Assembly: GCA_035326025.1 (NCBI GenBank) | Contig: DAOKYT010000007.1 | Coordinates: 4,239 to 68,238 of the forward strand | Direction of reading: 5' to 3' | DNA: 64,000 nucleotides | From: Amarobacter sp035326025 | GTDB lineage: Bacteria > Chloroflexota > Dehalococcoidia > Tepidiformales > Tepidiformaceae | Shown here: positions 1 to 8,787 of the stretch, piece by piece | How positions within the stretch are numbered: the stretch's first letter is position 1 | How the letters are laid out: the number at the start of each line of letters is the position of its first letter | The notes under the pieces: model-generated | Told to the model about the DNA's origin: nothing | The model's database searches: none | What the model saw: only the letters and a program-made list of their open reading frames with translations | Made by a program: the position numbers and the translations under genes

Positions 1-148
1 TGAACCTCGGCCCCGCTCCGATTCGCCTGCAACGCGGTATGCCGATTTGCCAGTTGATCCTCGAGCCGGTACAGGGTGTCCCCCTGGGCAGTGGCGGGCA
101 GTTCAGCGGACAACGGGACCCGGCGGGCCGCCGGTAGCCGGGCTCCGC

Positions 149-154
149 TACCAT
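149..154 (+). promoter_or_regulatory. -10 box, probable leaderless promoter of the tandem nitrilase gene
   Basis: TACCAT is followed by six bases and then the ATG at 161. At this spacing transcription would begin at or next to the start codon. There is no Shine-Dalgarno sequence upstream of the ATG. The same arrangement recurs at many genes in this window. Confidence 0.55.
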
Positions 155-160
155 AGGCAC

Positions 161-1720
161 ATGCAACCGTTCCGCGTCGCGCTCTGCCAGGTCCGTGCCT
201 TCGATATCGAGGACGCCGAGGAGAACCTTCAGAATCTCCTCCGTGCGCTCGACGAGGCTGGTGAGGCGGGGGCCCAGCTGGTGGGCCTGCCCGAGTGCGC
301 CTACCCGGCCTACTACCTGCGCGATGCCAACCCCTACGCCCGGCCCGGCGTCAGGCCCTTCGAGGAGGCCGCCGCCCTCCTTGGAGAAAAAGCGCGGCGC
401 TACGGCTACTGGCTCGCGGCCGGAATGGCGGTGCCCCACCCCTCTGGGAAGGTGACCAACAGCGGCGTCGTCTTCGGCCCGGATGGCCAGCGCAGGGGCC
501 AGTACGACAAGAGTTTCCTCTGGCATTTCGACAACACCTGGTTCGAACGCGGCACGCAGTTCCCCGTGTGGGATGCCGGGTTCTGCCGCTTTGGCGTGCT
601 GGTGTGCGCCGATGGGCGGCAGCCAGAGGTGGCGCGTTCGCTCGCGGTCAACGGCGCCGAGCTCATCCTGGACCTGACCGCGTGGGTCTCGTGGGGGCGC
701 GAGGTGCCCGAGCTTACGACTACCCAGTGCGAATACCTGATGCCTGCCCGCGCCTATGAGAACGGCGTCTGGGTGGCGGCCGCCGACAAGTGGGGACCCG
801 AAGCTGGCGCGATCATCTACGCCGGCCGGTCGTGCGTCATCGACCCGGCCGGGGTAACCCGCGTGTGCGCGCCAAGTGACAGCGACACGGTGGTGGTGTA
901 CGACATCGAACCCGTGGATGCCCCCATGGCCATCCCGCGGAGGCCGGCGCTATACCGGCGGCTCACCGAGCCCACCGCCTCGCTGCCGGTGACCAGGCTG
1001 CTGGAGGAGCCGCTGATCCCCGCGCGCGAGAACCGGCGCGTCGCCGTCGTGCCCTCGCCCGCGGAGTACGACCCCGGCGCGGTGGCGGCCATTTATCGTG
1101 AGCTGCGCGCGCAGGACGCCGGCCTCGTGGTGTTCGGCGGGACCACCGGGCCGGAGGGCTGGCAGGGCTCGCTCCCGGTGATCGAGGCTGTCGTGAGGGA
1201 GGCGGGGGGCGCCGCGGTAATCGCGGTCGCGACCACGGGGTGCCCGGCGCACCAGTCGGTGGTCCTGATTACGCCGGATGCGACCATCGAACACGCCGCG
1301 ACACACGGCCGGGGCATCCAGCTCGGCGAGACGCCCTCGCCCGTGGTGCCCACGCCCGCGGGCAATGTCGGCCTGCTCTGCGGCGATGAGGGCCTCGTGC
1401 CGGAAGTGGCACGGGCGCTCATGCTGGAGGGCGCCGATATCCTGGCGTGGCCGATCTTCGCGCCGGATGCAATGACCGAGCGGGTCGCACGGGCACGGAG
1501 CGACGAGAACCGGGTCTATACCGCGGCCGCGTGGCCCGGTGGCGCGGAGATTGTGGCGCCGACAGGGGCGCCGCTGACCATTTCGCCGGCGGGCACGGGC
1601 GTGGCGATGGCGGTCCAGGTGAACCGGGCGCTTTCGCGCTGGAAGGATATGGCGCCGGGTACCAACGCGCTGACCGACCGGGTGCCCGCGGCCTACGAAG
1701 CGCTCACCCGGCAGCCCTGA
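161..1720 (+). CDS. Tandem carbon-nitrogen hydrolase (nitrilase superfamily), second half degenerate
   Basis: A 519-residue cytoplasmic protein built from two nitrilase-superfamily domains. The first (about 1-285) carries the complete catalytic triad: Glu45 in GLPECAY, Lys117 in GQYDKSF and Cys149 in GVLVCADGR. It should hydrolyse a nitrile, amide or carbamoyl substrate. The second (about 290-519) keeps the fold and a Cys (Cys407, GLLCGDE), but the Glu position reads VVFGG and the Lys region reads TIEHAA, so it is probably inactive or structural. Usual family members are about 260-330 residues, so this is a duplication. I start at ATG 161, where homology begins and a -10 box lies six bases upstream, although the frame stays open to 47. 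The substrate cannot be told from sequence. Confidence 0.85.
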   Translation: MQPFRVALCQVRAFDIEDAEENLQNLLRALDEAGEAGAQLVGLPECAYPAYYLRDANPYARPGVRPFEEAAALLGEKARRYGYWLAAGMAVPHPSGKVTNSGVVFGPDGQRRGQYDKSFLWHFDNTWFERGTQFPVWDAGFCRFGVLVCADGRQPEVARSLAVNGAELILDLTAWVSWGREVPELTTTQCEYLMPARAYENGVWVAAADKWGPEAGAIIYAGRSCVIDPAGVTRVCAPSDSDTVVVYDIEPVDAPMAIPRRPALYRRLTEPTASLPVTRLLEEPLIPARENRRVAVVPSPAEYDPGAVAAIYRELRAQDAGLVVFGGTTGPEGWQGSLPVIEAVVREAGGAAVIAVATTGCPAHQSVVLITPDATIEHAATHGRGIQLGETPSPVVPTPAGNVGLLCGDEGLVPEVARALMLEGADILAWPIFAPDAMTERVARARSDENRVYTAAAWPGGAEIVAPTGAPLTISPAGTGVAMAVQVNRALSRWKDMAPGTNALTDRVPAAYEALTRQP

Positions 1721-1870
1721 CCTTGATGGTTGCCCCGGCGAGCGCCAAAGGCTCGCTTTCGAAATCGGCGAGCACCACGTGCATGCCGTCGCCGGCGAAG
1801 CGCTGCGCGCAGGCGAACTCCATTCCGCTGGCCGCCCCGGTGACCACGTCGGCCGTGTCTCCCAGCTCCT
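1704..1870 (-). pseudogene. Remnant of a short-chain dehydrogenase N-terminus
   Basis: About 50 codons read like the first beta-alpha-beta unit of an SDR: a VVTGAASGM glycine motif, then a stretch ending HVVLADFE that resembles the NAD(P)-binding strand and acidic residue. The frame stops at 1704 with no catalytic Ser-Tyr-Lys region, and the glycine motif has lost its last Gly (SGME in place of SGIG). No plausible start codon precedes it before the tRNA gene. It is most likely the stump of a deleted SDR gene lying between the nitrilase-like gene and tRNA-Ser. Confidence 0.55.
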
Positions 1871-1951
1871 CCGGGGGCCGATGATCCTCGGTCCTCGTAA
1901 ACTCTGGAGGGGGCTCCACAGGAAGGCGCCTGAGCGTGGGGCGGGTGCTAC

Positions 1952-2041
1952 TGGCGGAGAGGGTGGGATTCGAACCCACGAGGGACTTGCACCCCTACAC
2001 GCTTTCCAGGCGTGCCTGATCGGCCACTCCAGCACCTCTCC
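1952..2041 (-). tRNA. tRNA-Ser (anticodon GGA), CCA encoded
   Basis: Reading the minus strand, the acceptor 5' strand GGAGAGG pairs with CCTCTCC near the 3' end, followed by G73 (expected for tRNA-Ser) and an encoded CCA. The T arm is seen as GGTTCGAATCC on the minus strand. The anticodon loop CTGGAAA gives anticodon GGA (complement of bases 2005-2007). The 87-nt length without CCA reflects a long variable arm, as in serine tRNAs. Confidence 0.95.
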
Positions 2042-2092
2042 GCGGCCCGGACATCCATGATACCAGCCCGCTCTTCTACGGCCCCGGGCGGG

Positions 2093-2356
2093 TCACTCGC
2101 GGCGGCGCTTCGTCTTCCGGTCGAAGCGGTCCCAGCCCTCGTCCATCGCCTGCCGGGCGCCCTCACGGCCGGCTTCGAGCATGTCCTTCGCCGTGTCGCC
2201 GATCCCGAGGGCAATCGCCCTGGCCCAGCCCACGAGCGGGTTCCCCTCGAGGTTGCGCCACTCGCGCCGCCGCCGCGGCTCCCCCGGCCAGGGTTCCGGC
2301 TCGGCCCGGGGGGTTTCCGGTTCGTGCCGCGGGCTCTCGGGTTCGGGCGAGCTCAT
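2093..2356 (-). CDS. Small charged hypothetical protein
   Basis: An 87-residue protein I do not recognise. The first 35 residues are rich in Pro, Glu and Arg (disordered). The middle (about 40-75) is a likely amphipathic helix and the end is very basic (KTKRRRE). Its ATG overlaps the stop of the upstream membrane-protein gene (ATGA), so the two are translationally coupled and probably work together. No signal peptide or membrane segment is seen. Confidence 0.6.
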   Translation of the reverse strand: MSSPEPESPRHEPETPRAEPEPWPGEPRRRREWRNLEGNPLVGWARAIALGIGDTAKDMLEAGREGARQAMDEGWDRFDRKTKRRRE

Positions 2357-2820
2357 TTCCGGCCCTTCTTTCGCCGCCGCCTGATGCGGTCGGGCAGGTT
2401 GGTCACGGCCGAGAGGCCCGTGCGCACACCTTTCACCACCGCGTAGGTGCGGATGATCGGCGATGCGACGGTCTCGCCAGCGAACTCGGTCGTCCCGCGC
2501 ACGTTATCGAGCGACTGGCGGAGCGAATCGAGCGCGGGCGCGGCGTTTTCGCGGACGACCTTGCGGGTGACGCCCACCAGGAGGATGAGGGCGACGACGA
2601 GCGCGACCGAGAGGAGGCCGGCGAGCATCCAGAACATGGCGGTGAAGACGATGACGATATCGCGCCACTCGCTCCAGCTATCGGGGGCGGCCCAGGCGTC
2701 GGGCACGGCCTGATCCGGGACGATGTCGGCGCCGAAATAGCCATCGGCGATGCCGCCGATGGCCAGGTAGAGGAGGAAGAGCAGGATTGCCGCCGAGATG
2801 ACGGTCATCACGAAGCGCAT
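2353..2820 (-). CDS. Hypothetical membrane protein, two transmembrane segments
   Basis: A 155-residue protein with an N-terminal hydrophobic segment (about 3-24), a soluble loop rich in Asp, Trp and Ala, and a second strong membrane segment (about 60-85). The cytoplasmic tail contains a helix and ends in a polybasic stretch (RIRRRRKKGRK). The open frame runs further upstream, but that part has no membrane-protein character, so I start at the ATG at 2820. It shares a four-base overlap with the downstream small gene. The topology resembles DUF948-like helper proteins (inference). Function unknown. Confidence 0.6.
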   Translation of the reverse strand: MRFVMTVISAAILLFLLYLAIGGIADGYFGADIVPDQAVPDAWAAPDSWSEWRDIVIVFTAMFWMLAGLLSVALVVALILLVGVTRKVVRENAAPALDSLRQSLDNVRGTTEFAGETVASPIIRTYAVVKGVRTGLSAVTNLPDRIRRRRKKGRK

Positions 2821-3094
2821 GCCGGGAAACCCTCCGAGGCTCCAGCGATGATAGGTCGCATCGCGCCCCTGAGTAAAACCGGGCGCGGGCCCTGGCGCGG
2901 GAATCGCGTGTTGGCGGCAGGTGTGGTGCCCTATTAGGGGAAATGCGGATAACGCACACAGGCGGCCGCGGCTCAAAATTGGCTCATCCCCCTGGGCTCG
3001 CTCGGCCCGGAGCATTCATGTGCGTGCACGCAGCGTCCCCGCGGGACTTACTTCCTTCGGCGGCGCGGCCCTCGGGGCAGAGGAGACTCGGCCG

Positions 3095-3472
3095 TTGGCT
3101 GCGACCATCCTTGTAGTAGACGATGACGACCCCGTCCGGGTGATGCTCGCGCGCCTGCTGCGCACGCAGGGATACGAGGTATTGCAGGCCGCGAACGCGG
3201 CCGAGGCACGGGCCCTGCTCGAGCAGAGCCCACCCAGCCTGGTGATCAGCGATATCGTGATGCCTGGCGAATCGGGTATCGAACTGCGGCGCGGGATCCT
3301 GGAGCGATGGCCCGACCTGCCAGTCATCCTGATCAGCGGGTACAGCGCCGAGGGACCGGCCGAGTTCGCCGCCCGGACGCCGCACACGCTCTTCGTGCAG
3401 AAGCCGTTCGCGGCCGACCATTTCCTCGCACTCGTGGACCAGACGCTGGCGAGCACCACCGGCCAACACTGA
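3095..3472 (+). CDS. Single-domain response regulator (CheY-like receiver)
   Basis: A 125-residue receiver domain with no output domain. It shows the acidic cluster DDDD after the first strand, the phospho-acceptor Asp in VISDIVMPG, a conserved Ser in ILISGYS and Lys in VQKPF. It would take phosphate from a histidine kinase and signal by protein contact. I start at TTG 3095 because AGGAG lies nine bases upstream and the receiver homology begins there; the open frame to 2921 has no coding character. No kinase gene is adjacent. Confidence 0.8.
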   Translation: MAATILVVDDDDPVRVMLARLLRTQGYEVLQAANAAEARALLEQSPPSLVISDIVMPGESGIELRRGILERWPDLPVILISGYSAEGPAEFAARTPHTLFVQKPFAADHFLALVDQTLASTTGQH

Positions 3473-3579
3473 ATCCCCCGGTGAAATGCGCCGAACGGGC
3501 CACGGCAATGGCCCGAACGGTCCTGCCCTCGCGGGCGGCGGCCGGGCATCATCATCCCAGCTTCCCTCGGGGGTGATGC

Positions 3580-4014
3580 ATGTCTTCCCTGATTCGCAGG
3601 AATCCGTTCGATGAACTGGCCAGCTTCTGGCCGCGCGACCTGTTCGCCCGCTTCGGCGGATCGCCACTGGCGATGGAGTGGAGTCCGCGCTGCGACGTGA
3701 CCGAGAGCGACGATGCGATCGTCGTACATGCCGAGCTCCCGGGCGTCGAGGCGAAGGACATGGATGTGAGCATCCACGAGGGCGTGCTCGCGATCCGCGG
3801 CGAAAAGCGCTCCGAGCGGAAGGAGGAGAAAGAGGGGCGGAGCTACAGCGAACGCTTCTTTGGCTCCTTCGAGCGGAGAATCGCGCTCCCCTCGAGCGTG
3901 GACGAGGACCGGATTGAAGCGAGCCTGAAGGACGGCGTGCTGGAAGTCCGGCTGCCGAAATCCGCCCCGGCCCCTCCTCCCGAGGCGCGCAAGGTGCAGA
4001 TCAAGGCAGGCTGA
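3580..4014 (+). CDS. Small heat-shock protein, Hsp20/alpha-crystallin family
   Basis: A 144-residue ATP-independent holdase that binds unfolding proteins in the cytoplasm. The N-terminus has the typical NPFDEL start. The alpha-crystallin domain runs from about residue 33 to 130 with the motifs ELPGVEAKDMDVS and GVLEVRLPK, and a short C-terminal tail follows. The length is standard for bacterial Hsp20. Heat-type regulation is likely, but no CIRCE element or sigma-32 box is evident. Confidence 0.9.
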   Translation: MSSLIRRNPFDELASFWPRDLFARFGGSPLAMEWSPRCDVTESDDAIVVHAELPGVEAKDMDVSIHEGVLAIRGEKRSERKEEKEGRSYSERFFGSFERRIALPSSVDEDRIEASLKDGVLEVRLPKSAPAPPPEARKVQIKAG

Positions 4015-4232
4015 GCCGCGCCGCGGCGAAACGGGTGCCCATTGTCGATGGCTGGAGGGGTCCCATGGCCGCCAACGATCCGATCGGAGACGCTCGGGGC
4101 TGGGTTGTTGACCTGGCGACCAGGCGTGTCGTGCGGTGCGGACGGAGCGCGTGCGGAGCCGAGCGCGCGGCGGCCCTGCCAGGAGGCTATGCTGGAAGCG
4201 GCCGAGATGGCGATTGCGGAGGAGATGGCACC

Positions 4233-4466
4233 ATGTCGCTGAAAGACCTCAACCCGATCGACGACCTGAAGGGCGCGAAGAAGCTCATCGAGGAGGCGAA
4301 GCCCTTGAAGGCGCTGAAGGAAGCCCTCACGGAAGGCGCCGAATTCCTGGACCCGGCCCAGGCCGACCCACGCGCCGTCGCTCCCGAGCCCGATACCTAC
4401 TCCGAAGTGGCTGAGCCGGATGGCCGCGTGGAAGACGAGCGCGCAACCGAGGAGTTCACCGGCTAG
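4233..4466 (+). CDS. Small acidic hypothetical protein
   Basis: A 77-residue protein starting MSLKDLNPIDDLKGAKK. GGAGGAG lies eight bases before the ATG at 4233, which fixes the start although the frame is open further upstream. The N-terminal 40 residues look helical with alternating Lys/Glu and Leu; the rest is acidic and disordered. I do not recognise the family. The 220 bases between hsp20 and this gene hold nothing identifiable. Confidence 0.6.
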   Translation: MSLKDLNPIDDLKGAKKLIEEAKPLKALKEALTEGAEFLDPAQADPRAVAPEPDTYSEVAEPDGRVEDERATEEFTG

Positions 4467-4491
4467 CTGTAAATCGCCCGCTCGTGGCCCC

Positions 4492-5523
4492 TCAGCAGGC
4501 CTCGCGGAGGAGCTTCGCCGCGAGGCCTGCCCGGTAGTCGAGGCTGGCGAAGCGGCGGATCGCGGCCGCGCCCTCGGCGAGGAACTGCTCCACGGTCCGG
4601 TTGCCCTTGATGAACCGCTCGCGGAATGCCCAGGTGTTGTGCAACTGCGATTGCCACCACCACTCGACGCAGGCCCCCACCGCCGGCGCGTCGAGGCGGT
4701 GTTCCTCGCGATAGCCCGCCAGGTACGCCGAAAGCAGCGGCTCATCGAGCAGGAGGCTGAAGGTGAGCGTGCGGAGCACTTCGAACGCCGGGGCGCACAT
4801 GCAGAACCGCTCCCAATCGACCACCGCGAGGGCATTACCCGCTGCATCGACCATGAGGTTGCGCTCGTGTGGGTCGCCGTGGCAGGGCTGCAGCGGTATG
4901 CCATCGAAGTCTGATGATGGGCGCGCGGCGCCGCCTTCGAGCAGGGCGAGTTGTTCGCGCACCCAGCCCTGCACCCGCAGCTGCTCGTCGCCGGGGGCGG
5001 GATAGTAGCGGATCAGGTCGTCGATGCGGCTGAGGTCGGCGATGGACTTCCCGGTGTCCCAGCTCAGCTCGGAGTTCGGCTGGAGGTCGCCGGGGGGCCA
5101 ATCAGCGAGCACGCGGTGAAGACGGCCATTCATTGCCCCGAGGAGTGCCGCCTCGCGCGGTGTCATGGTGCCACGGAGGAGGCTGCGCCCTTCGACCCAG
5201 GGGAACACCGCCCAGGGCCTGCCCCCCAGGCGAAAGACTGTCTGCCCGGAGGCATCGGCGCAGGGCGGCACGACGGGGATGCCGCGCTCGCCCGCCCAGC
5301 GCGTGACCGCGTGTTCGCGCGCGATTCGCTCCGGCGTGCGCGACGGCCGGTAACCGCGGACAAACCGCGGCCCGGCCGGCGTATCGACCCGGTAGTTGGC
5401 GTTGAGCACGGACTGCTCGACCGGGGCGGGCTCGCCCACGCTGTCCCAGCCGAAGCGGCGGGCGAGCGCGGCAATGGCCTGGCGGTGTTCCGCGGGAAGC
5501 CCGGGAGGCGGGCCGGGCGGCAT
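4492..5523 (-). CDS. APH-fold phosphotransferase (homoserine kinase type II-like)
   Basis: A 343-residue protein-kinase-like fold enzyme. It shows the catalytic loop CHGDPHERNLMVD (Asp as base, Asn as Mg ligand) and the metal-binding VDWERF, as in aminoglycoside/choline/homoserine phosphotransferases. It should transfer phosphate from ATP to a small hydroxyl substrate. The start at 5523 overlaps the stop of the NUDIX gene by one base (TGATG), so translation is coupled. The substrate is not predictable; resistance to an aminoglycoside is only one possibility. Confidence 0.75.
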   Translation of the reverse strand: MPPGPPPGLPAEHRQAIAALARRFGWDSVGEPAPVEQSVLNANYRVDTPAGPRFVRGYRPSRTPERIAREHAVTRWAGERGIPVVPPCADASGQTVFRLGGRPWAVFPWVEGRSLLRGTMTPREAALLGAMNGRLHRVLADWPPGDLQPNSELSWDTGKSIADLSRIDDLIRYYPAPGDEQLRVQGWVREQLALLEGGAARPSSDFDGIPLQPCHGDPHERNLMVDAAGNALAVVDWERFCMCAPAFEVLRTLTFSLLLDEPLLSAYLAGYREEHRLDAPAVGACVEWWWQSQLHNTWAFRERFIKGNRTVEQFLAEGAAAIRRFASLDYRAGLAAKLLREAC

Positions 5524-6008
5524 CACCAGCGGCCTGCCCGGGGGCGGCAGCCCGCGCGCAGCTCGGCCAAACGCCGGCGCGTGCCGGCCGAAACTCCGCA
5601 CGGGAGCGCATCGAGCGGGAACCATTCGGCGCGGGCGACCTCGTTGCCAGGGGCCGGGGGCCGCCAGCCAAAATCACGCGAGACAAAGATCGCCACGTGG
5701 TCGCTCTTGTCTTCGCCAAATTCGGAGTAGATGCCGAGCAGTTCGAGGTCGCGGATGGTGGCGCCGGCTTCCTCCTCCGCCTCGCGGCGGATGCACTCCT
5801 CCAGCGACTCGCCCTTGTCGAGGCCTCCGCCGGGAAGGAACCAGCCGGGCCGGTAGGTGTGCTGGATGAGGAGCACCTGGCCACCGCGCAGGAGGATGAT
5901 GCGGGCCCCGAGCGTGATGGGGTGGAAGAGGCGCCAGCGTAGCCGCTCGCCCTCCCAGGCGAGGCGCCGCGCGAGCTTGCCAACTTCGAGCCAGGCGCGA
6001 TGCAGCAC
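5523..6008 (-). CDS. NUDIX hydrolase
   Basis: A 161-residue enzyme with a full NUDIX box (GX5EX7REXXEEXG), seen as GGLDKGE followed by REAEEEAG at about residues 61-83. It hydrolyses a nucleoside diphosphate linked to another group, releasing phosphate or nucleotide. An N-terminal extension of about 30 residues is rich in Arg and Trp. It is the first gene of a two-gene unit with the downstream phosphotransferase. A TAGGCT box lies about 13 bases before the ATG and may be its -10. Confidence 0.85.
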   Translation of the reverse strand: MLHRAWLEVGKLARRLAWEGERLRWRLFHPITLGARIILLRGGQVLLIQHTYRPGWFLPGGGLDKGESLEECIRREAEEEAGATIRDLELLGIYSEFGEDKSDHVAIFVSRDFGWRPPAPGNEVARAEWFPLDALPCGVSAGTRRRLAELRAGCRPRAGRW

Positions 6009-6058
6009 GAGGCCAGCCTACCGCGCCCCCGGGGGAGCGGCGAACGTGGCGCCCGGCG

Positions 6059-7333
6059 CTACCGCACGACTCCCGCCGCGCGAAGCTGCTCGATCTGGCC
6101 GGGTGTGAGGCCGGCCTCGGCGAGGACCTCGTCGTTGTGCTCGCCGAGCATGGGGCTGGGCACCGCCGCATCGAGCGGCGTTCCCGACATCTGGAAAGCC
6201 GGGCCGACCATCTTCAGGGGGCCGAGGAGCGGGTGCTCGAGTTCCACCTGGAGGCCGTTCGCCACCGTCTGGGGGTGGTTGAAGAGTTCCTCGATGAAGT
6301 ACAGGGGGCCGGCAGGCACGCCGTGCTTTTCGAGGATCTCGATCCACTCGCCGGTGGTCCTGGTGCGGAAGAGGGCTTCGGCTTCCTGCACGAGGAGGGG
6401 GCCACGTTCCTCCCAGCCTTCGGGATTGACCTCGAAGGAGCCATCGGGCTTGAAGCGCGGGTCTTGCAGCCCGGTGGCGGCGAGCACTTTCAACCGGAGC
6501 GACATGCTCAGCGCCCCCACGGCAACAAAGCCGTCCCTCGTCTGGTAGACGCGGTAGTAGATGTTGCCAGCGGGCGCCGGGCGGTACTTTTTCTGGACTG
6601 CCACCTGCTCCGTGAAGGACTTCATTTCGGCGCGCGCCTGCTTCAACTCCTCGATCATGGGCGGGATGACTTCGTTATCGATGGCATCGATCCACGTGAA
6701 CTGGGTCGTCTGCATGGCGATGGCCGTGCCCATAAGGGTGCAATCGATGCGCTGGCCCTTGCCGGTCTTTTCGCGCGCGAAGAGGGCGGCGCAGATCGCG
6801 TTGGACATCTGGATGCCGGTCGCGTAGTCGGCGATGGCGGGATAGACGTAGGTGGGGACGTCGCCGTCGAGCTTGGCTTCGCCCGCCATGAGGCCCGTCA
6901 GGGCCTGGACGACGATATCGTAGCCGCCGCGGCGGGAAAGCGGGCCCTGGCGGCCGAAGGCGGTGTTCTCGCAGTAAATGATGCTCGGGTTGATGGCGCT
7001 CAGCGTGGCGTAGTCGATCTTCAGCTGCTCGGCCACGCCGGGGCGGTAGTTGATGATGACGACATCCGCGTCCTTCACGAGCGCGTGGATGACCGCCTGG
7101 GCTTCGGGCCGGGTCATATCCATGGCGACGCCGCGCTTGCCGCGGTTCAGGCTGATGTAGGTGCGCGATTCCTTGGGCACAAGCTCAAGCGAGAGCCGCC
7201 AGGGCTCCCCTTCGATTGGCTCGAACTTGGTCACGAGAGCACCCATATCGGCCAGGTGCATGCCGCAAAACGGTCCCGCGATGATCTGCGAAAACTCGAG
7301 GACTTTCACCCCGGCAAGTGGACCAGAACCCAT
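6059..7333 (-). CDS. CoA-transferase family III (CaiB/BaiF)
   Basis: A 424-residue family III CoA-transferase, which moves CoA between carboxylic acids without a ping-pong anhydride. The N-terminus has the family signature (VKVLEFSQIIAGPF), and the catalytic Asp lies in GYDIVVQA. The length is typical. A good ribosome site (GGAGGGG) precedes the ATG and a TAGAAT -10 lies upstream. Together with the thiolase, acyl-CoA dehydrogenase and SDRs in this window it suggests catabolism of organic acids as CoA esters. The specific acid is unknown. Confidence 0.9.
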   Translation of the reverse strand: MGSGPLAGVKVLEFSQIIAGPFCGMHLADMGALVTKFEPIEGEPWRLSLELVPKESRTYISLNRGKRGVAMDMTRPEAQAVIHALVKDADVVIINYRPGVAEQLKIDYATLSAINPSIIYCENTAFGRQGPLSRRGGYDIVVQALTGLMAGEAKLDGDVPTYVYPAIADYATGIQMSNAICAALFAREKTGKGQRIDCTLMGTAIAMQTTQFTWIDAIDNEVIPPMIEELKQARAEMKSFTEQVAVQKKYRPAPAGNIYYRVYQTRDGFVAVGALSMSLRLKVLAATGLQDPRFKPDGSFEVNPEGWEERGPLLVQEAEALFRTRTTGEWIEILEKHGVPAGPLYFIEELFNHPQTVANGLQVELEHPLLGPLKMVGPAFQMSGTPLDAAVPSPMLGEHNDEVLAEAGLTPGQIEQLRAAGVVR

Positions 7334-7716
7334 GAAGCAATCCCCTCCGGCGCGTCATTCTAATGTGTACGCGAGCGTGCGCCAGTGCGCCCGGACCACG
7401 TTCGGAGCCGAATCGTCCAGGCCGGCGGCTGCTGCCGCGCAATGACCGGCCCGGCGGCGCGCCCCGGCGTTCCGGGCGGCATCCTTCCGCGCGCGTGGTT
7501 CATGGCCCAGAACGTCCGTCCGGTACGGGCGAGGGAGTTGCCCCTCCGTCTCGATCCTGGGGCGGATTGCCGGCACTGGTGATGGCGCGCCTGCGGGCCC
7601 GTGCGGGCACCGCGGGCGCACGCCACGATCCGGAGATCCACCCATACAGACGGAGTGCTTCGCCGAAGCCGCTTCACGGGACCTGGCGCCGTGGCTGGCC
7701 CGGGAGCCGGCCATCG
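7334..7716. other. Intergenic stretch, no gene recognised
   Basis: About 380 bases between the CoA-transferase start and the end of the universal stress gene. Open frames exist on both strands because of the high GC content, but none resembles a protein family. The only identifiable element is the promoter of the CoA-transferase gene at its left end. Confidence 0.5.
7357..7362 (-). promoter_or_regulatory. -10 box of the CoA-transferase gene
   Basis: TAGAAT on the minus strand lies about 24 bases before the ATG at 7333, with a GGAGGGG ribosome site between them. This is a conventional leadered promoter, unlike the leaderless ones elsewhere. No convincing -35 box is seen. Confidence 0.45.
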
Positions 7717-8550
7717 TCAGGTGTGCGAAGGGACCGCCAGGACCGTACGCGACGTGCTGTGGATGACGCGGTCGGTGGTGCTGCCGAGGGCGATGCGCTT
7801 GGCCAGGCCCTTACCGGTGGATGTCAGGACGATGAGGCCAGCGTCATTCTGATCGGCGGCTTCGAGGATGGCGGTGGCGGCGTCGCCCTGCATGAGGACG
7901 TACTTTTCGCCGGGCTTCGCGGTGGCCACAAGGTATTCTCGGGCGGCCGCCTCGAGCGTGGCTCCCAGGTCGGCCGGGTAATACGAAAACTCGATCCCGG
8001 CGGGAGGCGGAAGGCTGAAGGCGCGAACGAGGACGATCGGCACGTTCGATGCCTGGGCAAGCTGCCGGGCCATCGCAAGCCCTCGCTCGGCTTCGGGCGA
8101 ACCATCGAGGCCGACGACGATCGCCTTCCCGGGGATCGGGGCAGATGGCTTGTCGGTGCCGGGCTCGGCGAGGACGGGGATCGTGGCGCCACGGATGACC
8201 TTATCGGCGACGCTCCCGACGATCATGGCGCGGAAGCCGCCGCGGCCGTGGGTGGCGATGGCGATCGCCGAGGCGCCTTCGGCTTCCTTGAGGATTTCAT
8301 CGGCGGCCGAACCGGCGACGACATCGCACGTGGTTTCGCCAAGGCCGTGGTCTGCTGCGAGTTCCCGGGTATAGGTTCGGAAGGTTTCGGCGGCTTTGCC
8401 CCGTTCAGCGGCGGGCACATCGGTATCCACGACGTGGATGAAGCGGATGGGCGCGCCGGTGATGCGCGATAGCCAGGCTGCAACCGGGAGTGCGTTCTCG
8501 GCGAGCTTGGAGCCATCGAGCGGCACCAGGATGGGGCGTAGGTCAGCCAT
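7717..8550 (-). CDS. Universal stress protein, tandem UspA domains
   Basis: A 277-residue cytoplasmic protein of two UspA domains (about 1-140 and 145-277). Each begins with the strand-Asp-Gly-Ser pattern (ILVPLDGS, IVVGLDGS). The first has the ATP-binding glycine region ATHGRGGFRAMIVGSVADKV, while the second reads TSTGKGLAKRIALGSTTDRV. Such proteins bind ATP or AMP and support survival under stress. The frame opens further upstream, but homology begins at the ATG at 8550. It is divergent from the multicopper oxidase gene. Confidence 0.9.
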   Translation of the reverse strand: MADLRPILVPLDGSKLAENALPVAAWLSRITGAPIRFIHVVDTDVPAAERGKAAETFRTYTRELAADHGLGETTCDVVAGSAADEILKEAEGASAIAIATHGRGGFRAMIVGSVADKVIRGATIPVLAEPGTDKPSAPIPGKAIVVGLDGSPEAERGLAMARQLAQASNVPIVLVRAFSLPPPAGIEFSYYPADLGATLEAAAREYLVATAKPGEKYVLMQGDAATAILEAADQNDAGLIVLTSTGKGLAKRIALGSTTDRVIHSTSRTVLAVPSHT

Positions 8551-8787
8551 CGGGGGAACCTCATTCGCAGCAGTCTTTGCCCAAGCATGAACCATGTCCG
8601 CGAACGGTGCGAGCCTTTCGTTTGCTGCTATAGAAGACGGTGCCCCCACGCCCTTGCGAAATCTGTCACAATCCAGTACGGACGGCCCGGAGATCGGGGC
8701 CAACCGGTCCCCTCCTCAAGGTTTCCGCTTGCGAAGATTGGCCCCGGAGACCTATTCGCAACTTCACGGCAGGAGGCCGAACGTAAC

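Noticed and set aside
4492..5523. Antibiotic-resistance aminoglycoside phosphotransferase
   Set aside because: Only the general APH fold is visible. The pairing with a NUDIX gene argues for metabolism; no resistance claim is supported.
7334..7716. Possible gene in the gap between CoA-transferase and the universal stress gene
   Set aside because: Frames on both strands have irregular third-position composition and no recognisable motifs.
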